Assembly (NCBI GenBank): GCA_016784625.1
Contig: JADHUF010000031.1
Coordinates: 1 to 12,276, forward strand
Source: Candidatus Nitrosopumilus sp.
GTDB taxonomy: Archaea > Thermoproteota > Nitrososphaeria > Nitrososphaerales > Nitrosopumilaceae
Reading direction: 5' to 3'
DNA length: 12,276 bases
Translations under genes and position numbers: made by a program
Notes under the pieces: generated by a model
What the model saw: only the letters and a program-made list of their open reading frames with translations
The model's database searches: none
Told to the model about the DNA's origin: nothing
Part shown: positions 6,013-12,276 of the stretch, one piece after another
How the letters are laid out: each line of letters starts with the position of its first letter
Position numbering within the stretch: the stretch's first letter is position 1

Positions 6013-7635
6013 TTAGCCCATTCCAGGCATACCACCGCCACCTGGACCTCCAGAAATGGCGATTACATCATCTATTCTAAGAATCATACATGCTGCTTCT
6101 GTTGCAGATTTGATGATCTGTTCTTTTACTGCAATTGGCTCTATAACATCAATTGCTAACATATCAGCAATCTTTGTGTTTCTAGCATCAATACCAGTCC
6201 ATTTTTGACCTTGATTTTGTTTTGCTCTAAGATTAGCCATGGTATCAATTGGATCCATTCCTGCATTTTCAGCAATAGTTAATGGAATTACTTCTAATGC
6301 TTCAGCATATTTTTTAATTGCAAGTTGCTCTCTTCCATCAAAATTGTCAGCCCAATCTTTGAGTTGTGAGGCTGCAAATGCTTCTGGTGCACCACCACCT
6401 GCAACAATTTCAGGCTTTTCAATTACATCTTTTACTACCATTAAAGCGTCATGAATAGAACGGTCAACTTCATCAATTACTCTTTGAGAACCACCACGAA
6501 TTAGCATAGTGATTGATTGTGGAAGTTTACATCCTTCAATGAATACCCATTTATCAGATTCAACTTTCTTTTGATGCACCAAATCAGAAGAACCAAGATC
6601 TTTTTCTGAAAGATCATCTAAGTTGCTAATTACATTTCCACCTGTGGCCTTTGAAAGTTTAGTCATATCACTTTCTTTGACACGACGAACAGATAGAATA
6701 CCATGTTTTGCAAGATAATGTTGTGCAATATCATCAATTCCTTTTTGACAAATCAAAACATTGACTCCAACATCATGCAACTTGTCAACCATAGTCTTTA
6801 ACATTCGATTTTCTTCTTCTAAGAACATCTGCATTTGTGTTGGATCAGTAATTCTAATTTCTGCACTCATTTCAGTTTTTTCAATTTCTAATGCAGAATT
6901 AATTAATGCAATTTTTGCTTTTTCAATTCTTGTAGGCATTCCACTATGAACAATTTCTTTATCTAAAACAATACCCTTTACAATTTGTGTGTCTTGAATT
7001 GAAGCACCTGCTTTCTTTTCAACTTTAATATTTTCAAGATCAACAGTATAAGTCTCACCTTTTTTGGTTGCAATACTAAGAATAGCATCTACTACAACTT
7101 TTGATAGAATTCCACTATCTTCAGAAATCAATTTTGATTGCATACTAGTTGTTGCAATTTTAATAAGAGATGCTCTATCATCAGGTTTTATTTTCTTTGA
7201 TAATTGTGAATAAATTTCAAGAGTTTTTTCAGCAGCTGTCTGGAAACCCTCAACAATAGTAGAAGAATGAACATCTTTTTTGAGAAGATCTTCTGCTCTA
7301 GCTAATAATGCTCCTGCAAAGACAACAGAAGAAGTTGTACCATCTCCGACTTCATTATCTACAGTTTTAGAGATTTCAACTATCATTTTGGCTGCTGGGT
7401 GCTGTACATCAATTTCTTTTAGAATAGTAGCACCGTCATTTGTAATAGTTACATCACCTAAAGAATCAACTAACATTTTATCAAGACCACGTGGTCCAAG
7501 ACTACTTTTAACTAATTCAGCAACTAATTTTGCTGCAGCAATATTGTTTTGTTGAGCGTCCTTACCTTTTTGCTGTAATGCACTCTCTTTGAGAACTAAA
7601 ACAGGTCCATTTGGTCCTTGTTGAATTGATGCCAT
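6013..7635 (-). CDS. thsA: thermosome subunit (group II chaperonin)
   Basis: The thermosome is a double-ring ATPase that folds cytosolic proteins in archaea, related to eukaryotic CCT. The 540-residue length is typical. The equatorial domain shows [12 protein letters not shown] (44-55), the ATP-site NDGAT (66-70), HPAAKM and GDGTTSS (97-103) with the conserved Asp98. The intermediate and apical parts follow. The C-terminal equatorial half has VAGGGAPEA near 410 and a [14 protein letters not shown] region, and ends with the family's Gly/Met-rich tail [12 protein letters not shown]. The start is ATG 7635, giving [16 protein letters not shown]. Archaea often carry two or more paralogous subunits; which one this is (alpha or beta) cannot be told from the window, so the symbol is nominal. 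A deaminase-like gene lies 44 bases upstream and the ROK kinase 39 bases downstream, but chaperonin genes usually have their own strong promoter. Confidence 0.96.
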   Translation of the reverse strand: MASIQQGPNGPVLVLKESALQQKGKDAQQNNIAAAKLVAELVKSSLGPRGLDKMLVDSLGDVTITNDGATILKEIDVQHPAAKMIVEISKTVDNEVGDGTTSSVVFAGALLARAEDLLKKDVHSSTIVEGFQTAAEKTLEIYSQLSKKIKPDDRASLIKIATTSMQSKLISEDSGILSKVVVDAILSIATKKGETYTVDLENIKVEKKAGASIQDTQIVKGIVLDKEIVHSGMPTRIEKAKIALINSALEIEKTEMSAEIRITDPTQMQMFLEEENRMLKTMVDKLHDVGVNVLICQKGIDDIAQHYLAKHGILSVRRVKESDMTKLSKATGGNVISNLDDLSEKDLGSSDLVHQKKVESDKWVFIEGCKLPQSITMLIRGGSQRVIDEVDRSIHDALMVVKDVIEKPEIVAGGGAPEAFAASQLKDWADNFDGREQLAIKKYAEALEVIPLTIAENAGMDPIDTMANLRAKQNQGQKWTGIDARNTKIADMLAIDVIEPIAVKEQIIKSATEAACMILRIDDVIAISGGPGGGGMPGMG

Positions 7636-7666
7636 TTAGATTCAGCTTCAATCCTCTAAATCCCCC

Positions 7667-7674
7667 TTTTTAAC
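7667..7674 (-). promoter_or_regulatory. candidate TATA box for the thermosome gene
   Basis: The minus strand reads GTTAAAAA, followed by a GGGGG run, about 36 bases before the thermosome ATG. That would give a leader of under ten bases. A second possibility, TTTAGAGG at 7653-7660, is nearer (about 23 bases). Neither is decisive. Confidence 0.25.
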
Positions 7675-7679
7675 ATTAC

Positions 7680-9443
7680 TTAGGTGATTGATTGAATGAA
7701 ACTTCGTTTTTTTACATCAACAATTCCACCTGAGAGAATTCTAACTGATGGTAGAGCCAAAAAAGGTAGAAACAGAGGAATGAGATGAGGTCTAGCAAAT
7801 TTACATCCTGAATCTACAATAGAGTCATTGATTTTTTGAAAATTTGATGAAACCTTTTCAAAAGAATCTGTTGAAACAATTCCTGCAAACTGTAAAGGTA
7901 AAGAAGATAAAATTTTACCAGACTTAACTACAACAAGTCCACCTTGATTCTTGATAATATGATTAGAAGCTATTGCCATATCAGAATCATTGGAACCTAT
8001 TACCATCAAATCATTTTCATGAAAACTCCATGTTGAAGCAAAAGCGCCAATATCTGCTCCAAAGTTTTCTAAGAATCCAATAGCATGTCGATTTGTTCCA
8101 TGAATTCTATCAAATGCTGCAACTTTCCATATATCAGAATCTAAAGAAGCAGAAACATATCCATCTTTTGGATGTAGTTCAGTTGAACCAATCTCGGTAA
8201 TAATTTCAGTTTGCATAGATATAGTATTTGCAATTACATTCTTCTTTTTTGATTTTACAAGAAAATCATTTGCTGAGAATTTTTTTAGTTTGACAGTTTT
8301 TTTAATCCAAGATGGGATTATTTTTTTCTTAATATGAGTCACCAAACTTCCATTTGAAACTACAAGTTTTCCTCCAACAAAGACTTTGTTTGGTTTAAAT
8401 GATTTTAAATCATTAAAAATAAGAATATCTGCTAATTTTCCTGGTGCAATTCCACCAAGATCTTTTCCCATATTATAATAATCAAAATTATTCTTAGATG
8501 CCATAGTAATTGCATCTAATGGTTTTAGACCAAGCTTAATTGATTCCCTAATACAATGATCAATGTGACCAAATTTTGAAAGATCTAATGGATCAAGACC
8601 ATCAGAACAAAACATTAAACGATTAAGGTATGTTCCATGAGATAAAACATGAGGAATGATTTCCTTCAAATCACGTCTTATAGAGCCCTCTCTAATCATC
8701 ACCCACATTCCAAGACGTAATCTTTCTAACACTTGATCAAAATTAATCGGTTCATGACAGGAGAGTATTCCTGATGAAACGTATGCGTTAAGTTTTTTTT
8801 CACTTATACCTGCGGTATGTCCATTAATTATACAATCACGCTCTAACATTGTTGAAAGTGATTTCATTGTTTTGGGTTCACGTAAAGTAACTTTAGTCCA
8901 TGAAAAAACTTCACCCAAACCAAGAACATGAGGGTGTTTTATTGCAGATTTTTCTTGTGATAATGAAAGAGATTTACTGTTACTAAATTTTGCATCAACA
9001 GGAAGACCTCCAGGAACTACCTGAAAAATCCTTATCGGTAAATCTTCTCCAAGTTTTAGAAATTCTTGAAAACCTTTGTAGCCTGCTACACTAACAACAT
9101 CAATTGGATCAGAAAAAAGAGAAGTAACACCACAAAGAAGTGCCTTTTTTACAAATTCTGATGGTAAAACAAATTGATCAATATGTAAATGAGGATCTGC
9201 AAAACCTGGACTTACATATTTGTCCTTTACATCAATGATTATGGTTCTTGGTCCAAGTGTATGACTTGCATCGTGACCAACATATGCAATCCTGTCATTA
9301 ATTATTGCAATCTGGGTTTTTGGAATAGTTTCTCGGGTGTAGACTGACAGTAATGTACAATTTTTTAAGATAAGATCAGCTTTTTTGTTACCCATAGCTA
9401 CAGAATTCAAGAAAGAGATCGAATTTGCTAGGCTCGAATTCAC
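7680..9443 (-). CDS. ade: adenine deaminase-like amidohydrolase
   Basis: The closest family I recognise is bacterial-type adenine deaminase (adenine to hypoxanthine and ammonia, purine salvage), and the 587-residue length agrees. Metal-site residues of the amidohydrolase barrel are present: His85/His87 in PGFADPHLHI, Glu178 in GLGEVF, His209 in GHTAGIS, His230 in SCHEP and Asp281 in CSDGLDP. LNAYVSSGI, MIREGS, GGIAPGKLADILI and the C-terminal FAGIVSTD all match adenine deaminase segments. However, three of its usual motifs are changed: HIESS reads HIDQF, DPHE reads DPID, and the HDSHN motif reads FHEND. The substrate may therefore differ. The open frame starts at GTG 9443, with a TATA-like box 27 bases upstream; ATG 9395 (571 residues, MGNKKADLIL) is an equally good protein start. 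It is divergent from the eL42 gene. Confidence 0.85.
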   Translation of the reverse strand: MNSSLANSISFLNSVAMGNKKADLILKNCTLLSVYTRETIPKTQIAIINDRIAYVGHDASHTLGPRTIIIDVKDKYVSPGFADPHLHIDQFVLPSEFVKKALLCGVTSLFSDPIDVVSVAGYKGFQEFLKLGEDLPIRIFQVVPGGLPVDAKFSNSKSLSLSQEKSAIKHPHVLGLGEVFSWTKVTLREPKTMKSLSTMLERDCIINGHTAGISEKKLNAYVSSGILSCHEPINFDQVLERLRLGMWVMIREGSIRRDLKEIIPHVLSHGTYLNRLMFCSDGLDPLDLSKFGHIDHCIRESIKLGLKPLDAITMASKNNFDYYNMGKDLGGIAPGKLADILIFNDLKSFKPNKVFVGGKLVVSNGSLVTHIKKKIIPSWIKKTVKLKKFSANDFLVKSKKKNVIANTISMQTEIITEIGSTELHPKDGYVSASLDSDIWKVAAFDRIHGTNRHAIGFLENFGADIGAFASTWSFHENDLMVIGSNDSDMAIASNHIIKNQGGLVVVKSGKILSSLPLQFAGIVSTDSFEKVSSNFQKINDSIVDSGCKFARPHLIPLFLPFLALPSVRILSGGIVDVKKRSFIQSIT

Positions 9444-9467
9444 GATTAGTAATTGGATTTTGCACCT

Positions 9468-9473
9468 ATTATA
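9468..9473 (-). promoter_or_regulatory. candidate TATA box for the adenine deaminase-like gene
   Basis: The minus strand reads TATAAT, within CTATAATAG, centred about 27 bases before the GTG at 9443. It would give a leaderless message starting at 9443, or a leader of about 48 bases if the ATG at 9395 is the true start. Confidence 0.35.
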
Positions 9474-9483
9474 GATTCAATGC

Positions 9484-9489
9484 TTAAAT
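9484..9489 (+). promoter_or_regulatory. candidate TATA box for the ribosomal protein pair
   Basis: TTAAAT, within CTTAAATTAC, is centred about 27 bases before the eL42 ATG at 9514, the usual spacing for a leaderless archaeal message. It shares the 70-base divergent gap with the deaminase-like gene's candidate box at 9468-9473, so the two transcripts start back to back. Confidence 0.45.
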
Positions 9490-9513
9490 TACCGTTGAAG
9501 CGGTTTTGTTGAT

Positions 9514-9795
9514 ATGAACATTCCCAAGGTGATCAGAAAGTATTGTGCTAAATGTAAAACACATACTGAACAAAAGGTCTCCATTTACAAAGCTGGAAAA
9601 AGACGTGGTTCTGCTAGAGGTGAACGTAGACATGCAGAACGTAAAAAAGGATATGGTGGACAGAAATTTCCAAAATTAGCAAAACCAGCTAAGGTTACAA
9701 AGAAAGTTACTCCTATTATGACATGTACTGTGTGTAAAAAGAAATACAACAAACCAGGCATTAGAATTAAGAAATTTGAGTTGGTGGCAGCATGA
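9514..9795 (+). CDS. rpl44e: 50S ribosomal protein L44e (eL42)
   Basis: This is a small zinc-binding protein of the large ribosomal subunit, near the E site, found in archaea and eukaryotes only. The 93-residue chain has the expected N-terminus MNIPKVIRKYCAKCKTHT, a central Arg/Gly/Lys-rich rRNA-binding stretch (RRGSARGERR, KKGYGGQKFP), and paired cysteines Cys11/Cys14 and Cys71/Cys74 that form the zinc site. The start is ATG 9514, and the final codons overlap the eS27 start in an ATGA. In many archaea this gene pair is followed by the genes for initiation factor aIF2-alpha and Nop10; here it is not. Confidence 0.97.
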   Translation: MNIPKVIRKYCAKCKTHTEQKVSIYKAGKRRGSARGERRHAERKKGYGGQKFPKLAKPAKVTKKVTPIMTCTVCKKKYNKPGIRIKKFELVAA

Positions 9796-9989
9796 AAAAA
9801 GATCATATTGAAATTCCAAAACCATCTAGCCAGTTTCAAAAAGTTAACTGTGATGAATGTGGTGAAATGCAAGTAGTTTATTCTCATGCATCATCACAAG
9901 TTGCATGCAATTCTTGTGGTAACACTATTGCAGAAGCAACAGGCTCAAAAGCCAAAATAAACGGCAAGATCTCAGGTAGTGCTGAGTAA
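9792..9989 (+). CDS. rps27e: 30S ribosomal protein S27e (eS27)
   Basis: This is a zinc-ribbon protein of the small ribosomal subunit, shared by archaea and eukaryotes. The 65-residue product carries Cys20/Cys23 (CDEC) and Cys39/Cys42 (CNSC) with the typical segment between them (VVYSHASSQVACNSCG), followed by LAEATG-like IAEATGSKAKI. It starts within the last codons of eL42 (4-base overlap), so it is translationally coupled. Its last 18 bases overlap the 3' end of the convergent cobY gene. Confidence 0.97.
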   Translation: MKKDHIEIPKPSSQFQKVNCDECGEMQVVYSHASSQVACNSCGNTIAEATGSKAKINGKISGSAE

Positions 9990-10556
9990 ATCAAAATCTT
10001 GTTTTGTATTTAGATTTAATGCAATTCTTTTATCATCAATTATAACATAATTTTCTTTGATATTTTCAAGTGAGTTGATTTTTTCTGAATTAACCAAAGA
10101 AATTCCTGTATAATGACATGCTTGATTATTAAAATTAATAGAATAATCAGATTTAATTCCAAGAGTCATTAAGAATTTATTTGTAATAAGAACACTAGTC
10201 CAAATATTTTTAGAGTCATAATGATTAACAATTTTTTGTATAATTTCTTTATCTAATAATGGTAAATCACCAGAAGTGACTAAGACTATATCATTAAGAA
10301 TTTTAAGGGCTAAATTTAGATCTTCCACATAGCCAATTCCAGGAGTATCAAAAATTTCAACATTATTTTCTTGTAGTAATTTTTTTGTTTTAGGAGAATT
10401 AGAACTAGTTATAGCTAAAATTTTTGAAAAACAATTTGAATTTTTTAATGAATCAACTACATGAAGTATAATTGGTTTTTTGTATTGAAGTAATAATTTT
10501 TCATTATCTAAATTCATACGAGTGCCTTTACCCCCAGCCATTACAAGACCAATCAT
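9972..10556 (-). CDS. cobY: GTP:adenosylcobinamide-phosphate guanylyltransferase (CobY)
   Basis: CobY is the archaeal replacement for the bacterial CobU nucleotidyltransferase. It transfers GMP from GTP to adenosylcobinamide phosphate, making the activated intermediate for CobS. The 194-residue protein is a single nucleotidyltransferase domain with the nucleotide loop MAGGKGTRM (6-14), a Lys at about 20 in the NEKLL segment, and SGDLPLL (95-101) with the metal-binding Asp97. MobA- and IspD-type enzymes share this fold, but co-location with cbiB and cobS settles the assignment. Its start overlaps the cobS end by four bases (ATGA type). It ends inside the convergent eS27 gene, so both stop codons lie in the other gene's coding sequence or at its edge. 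Confidence 0.9.
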   Translation of the reverse strand: MIGLVMAGGKGTRMNLDNEKLLLQYKKPIILHVVDSLKNSNCFSKILAITSSNSPKTKKLLQENNVEIFDTPGIGYVEDLNLALKILNDIVLVTSGDLPLLDKEIIQKIVNHYDSKNIWTSVLITNKFLMTLGIKSDYSINFNNQACHYTGISLVNSEKINSLENIKENYVIIDDKRIALNLNTKQDFDLLSTT

Positions 10557-11278
10557 ATTGACACAAAGACCATCAAGGAAGCTAATCTTGTAAATTCGTT
10601 AGTAGCACCAAGAACATCACCAGTGATTCCACCAAAACTACGAGTAGAGATAGCTAAGAGAAATATTGTCAAAGCAATAGTTACACCAAGCATTACTAAT
10701 CCAGTAGTTTCACCAATAACAGCTACTGGAATTAGCATAATGATGAATGCAGCTGAAAGTTTTTTCTTGTCTTTCATAATCTTTACAAAAGGAGAATTTG
10801 AGCCTAGTGAGGCTGAATTTCCCAAACTTGCCATCAATACCATTGAAAATTTAGCTAAAATTTCACTAATCAAAATTGCCTTAAACAAATCAAATCCATT
10901 AGTAAGAGAAATGGTCATTATCAAACCAATAAGATATAATACAATTGCAACAATTCCAGCAGAGCCTGTGGAAAGATCTTTCATTGCTTTAAGTTTTTTA
11001 TCTTTGTTTCCCTTTACCATAAGGCCATCTGCAAAATCAGCTAAACCATCTGCATGATGAATTCCAGTAACAATTGCAATAGATGCAACTACTAACAAAC
11101 TAACTAACAGTGGATCTAAAAAGAAAGATAATCCAAAACCTAAAGAACCAATTAAAAGTCCAATTGCAATTCCAACAATAGGAAAAATATACATATATTT
11201 TGCAATATTTTCTAAAGTTGCATTTGATGAAGGAAAGATTGTTAGAAATGAAAAAACAGAACTAATTTCTTTAAGCAT
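10553..11278 (-). CDS. cobS: adenosylcobinamide-GDP ribazoletransferase (cobalamin synthase)
   Basis: CobS is an integral membrane enzyme that joins adenosylcobinamide-GDP to alpha-ribazole (phosphate), the last assembly step of the cobalamin nucleotide loop. The 241-residue protein begins with the family's FSFLTIFP motif (10-16 region). It contains the metal-binding signature HHADGLADFADG at 74-85, a Lys-rich loop with MKDLSTGSAG, and the conserved GGITGDVLGATNE near the C-terminus. Several hydrophobic segments (roughly 30-53, 56-73, 108-126, 175-208) are consistent with a multi-pass membrane protein. It overlaps cbiB by eight bases and cobY by four, forming a tight operon whose products act on consecutive intermediates. 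Confidence 0.95.
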   Translation of the reverse strand: MLKEISSVFSFLTIFPSSNATLENIAKYMYIFPIVGIAIGLLIGSLGFGLSFFLDPLLVSLLVVASIAIVTGIHHADGLADFADGLMVKGNKDKKLKAMKDLSTGSAGIVAIVLYLIGLIMTISLTNGFDLFKAILISEILAKFSMVLMASLGNSASLGSNSPFVKIMKDKKKLSAAFIIMLIPVAVIGETTGLVMLGVTIALTIFLLAISTRSFGGITGDVLGATNEFTRLASLMVFVSI

Positions 11279-12242
11279 GAATCCACCATCCAGCTATAGA
11301 TAAAACAGAAATTATTGGAAGGGTAATTATTCCAAAGAAAATTATCGAGGTAAGTTTCATAATTCTAATTGCAGAATACACATGTTGTTTTGTTAGAATG
11401 ATTTCACCATTTCCTAATTTGTAATGATCTAGTTTTTCAAACTTTGTTTCAAGAGCTCCTGCTAATGCAGCCATAGGATATCCTGCATTAGGACTTTCAG
11501 TTTTTTTACCATCACGTATCATTATCTTATAGGATTCTTTCCAATTATTTTGTAAGATTGCAGCTGAAATTATCATGATCAGTCCTGTGAGTCTAGAAGG
11601 AATATAATTTAACACAGTATCACATGTTGCAGCAAACCATCCTACATTTTTGAAAATATCTGTTTTGTATCCAACCATTGAATCTGCGGTGTTAATTATT
11701 CGATAAACAAATGCTCCAGGCAAACCAAAAATGGCATAATAAAATAGAGGACCAGTAATTCCATCAACAGTATTTTCACTAATACTCTCAAGTACACCTG
11801 AAATAATGTGATTTTTGTCTAAATTCTTGGTATTTCTTTTAACAATCATAGATAGATTTGCTCGTGCAGAATCTAAATTATCTTTCTCTAGGGAATTTAC
11901 TACGGCTAGTGCATATTGTTCCATGCCTCTAATAGCAATAGTGGTCTTGAGAAGTACAACTCCAAGTATAACTGAAACAATTACAATTATCCAATTAGTT
12001 GTAAGTAATGAAATTCCAGTATCTAAAATTAAAAGTAATGTAACTATAATTCCTACAGGTATTACAACTACAAAAATTCCTCCAAGTTTTTCAACATATG
12101 GGTTTTGGTTTTTAGCTACTGGTGTTAACTTTGCAATTAATACTCCAATCCATGCAGTTGGATGATATTTACTCTTAGGATCTCCAAATGCAAAATCTAA
12201 TACTAATGCAAATGTAACAATTACAATAGATTCTAAAATCAT
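11271..12242 (-). CDS. cbiB: adenosylcobinamide-phosphate synthase (CbiB/CobD)
   Basis: This membrane enzyme attaches (R)-1-amino-2-propanol or its O-phosphate to the propionate side chain of adenosylcobyric acid. The 323-residue length is normal. Motifs in order are FGDPKSKYHPTAWIG (about 19-33), a basic cytosolic helix region, the conserved SENTVDGITGPLFY segment near the middle, NTADSMVGYKT, and NAGYPMAALAGAL in the C-terminal third. Hydrophobic segments near 1-18, 55-75, 80-105, 215-230 and 295-315 indicate a multi-pass membrane protein. The start is ATG 12242; a possible SD-like GAGAGG lies about 10 bases upstream. It is the first complete gene of the cobalamin operon in the window, and its A overlaps a possible upstream gene's TGA stop. 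This enzyme is called CbiB in anaerobic-type and CobD in aerobic-type nomenclature. Confidence 0.96.
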   Translation of the reverse strand: MILESIVIVTFALVLDFAFGDPKSKYHPTAWIGVLIAKLTPVAKNQNPYVEKLGGIFVVVIPVGIIVTLLLILDTGISLLTTNWIIVIVSVILGVVLLKTTIAIRGMEQYALAVVNSLEKDNLDSARANLSMIVKRNTKNLDKNHIISGVLESISENTVDGITGPLFYYAIFGLPGAFVYRIINTADSMVGYKTDIFKNVGWFAATCDTVLNYIPSRLTGLIMIISAAILQNNWKESYKIMIRDGKKTESPNAGYPMAALAGALETKFEKLDHYKLGNGEIILTKQHVYSAIRIMKLTSIIFFGIITLPIISVLSIAGWWIHA

Positions 12243-12276
12243 TTTATCATCCTCTCAATTATTTTAATATCTAAAT
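12239..12276 (-). CDS. possible C-terminal end of an upstream operon gene (partial, beyond window edge)
   Basis: The minus-strand frame that ends in the TGA at 12239-12241 stays open to the window edge. It would end in LDIKIIERMIK followed by stop, joined to the cbiB ATG as ATGA. This is the same tight overlap style seen between cobS and cobY. The piece is too short (about 11 codons) to identify. The alternative is that this is non-coding, with ATTAAAAT at about 12262-12269 serving as a TATA-like element for cbiB. Confidence 0.35.
   Translation of the reverse strand, partial: LDIKIIERMIK

Noticed and set aside
7653..7675. Pyrimidine tract between the deaminase-like and thermosome genes as a plus-strand terminator
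   Set aside because: No plus-strand gene ends nearby; on the minus strand it is the promoter region of the thermosome gene.
10623..11057. 144-residue open frame on the plus strand opposite cobS
   Set aside because: It is the mirror of a well-recognised membrane enzyme; the composition (many Ile, Ser and Pro) reflects the reverse complement of hydrophobic codons and shows no family motif.
11815..12165. 116-residue plus-strand frame opposite cbiB
   Set aside because: It is antisense to a strongly conserved gene; low-complexity Ile/Thr-rich translation without motifs.
1..12276. CRISPR arrays, insertion sequences, tRNA or rRNA genes, defence or toxin-antitoxin modules
   Set aside because: No gap exceeds about 75 bases, no direct repeat series or transposase or integrase motif is visible, and every gene of known family is housekeeping or cofactor metabolism.

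Overview
The window reads as a chromosomal segment of an AT-rich archaeon, most likely an ammonia-oxidising thaumarchaeon of the Nitrosopumilus type. This rests on archaeal ribosomal proteins (eL42, eS27), a group II chaperonin (thermosome), an archaeal MptE-type pterin kinase, archaeal CobY, strongly A/T-biased codon use, very short intergenic gaps, and TATA-like boxes about 25-30 bases ahead of several starts, as expected for leaderless archaeal transcripts. The lineage is inferred from the style and combination of genes, not from a database search.

Left part (1-5100): the 5' part of guaB (IMP dehydrogenase, minus strand, cut by the window edge) lies downstream of a dihydropteroate synthase homologue (folP-like, minus strand). 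That gene is divergent, across about 33 bases, from an MptE-like 6-hydroxymethylpterin diphosphokinase. These two probably make consecutive steps of pterin cofactor synthesis. Then come three plus-strand genes packed as an operon: a coiled-coil protein of unknown function, guaA (GMP synthetase, glutaminase and synthetase domains in one chain), and a 120-residue protein of unknown function that overlaps guaA by one base.

Middle (5104-9443): three minus-strand genes encode an adenine deaminase-like amidohydrolase, a thermosome subunit and a ROK-family sugar kinase. They are separated by about 40 bases each, so they may be one unit or individually promoted.

Right part (9514-12276): the plus-strand pair for eL42 and eS27 (ATGA overlap) runs tail-to-tail, with an 18-base overlap, into a minus-strand cobalamin nucleotide-loop operon. 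The order of transcription is cbiB, cobS, cobY, with 8- and 4-base overlaps. A short open frame at the right edge probably is the end of a further upstream operon gene.

Functionally the window joins guanine nucleotide supply (guaB, guaA, perhaps purine salvage by the deaminase homologue), two GTP-dependent or GTP-derived cofactor routes (pterin and cobalamin), translation and protein folding. It contains no mobile element, CRISPR array, tRNA or rRNA gene, and no stretch over about 75 bases without a gene. I see no convincing new defence or mobile system. The points most worth a second look are the two unrecognised proteins flanking guaA, the changed motifs in the deaminase homologue, and the changed arginines in the dihydropteroate synthase homologue.
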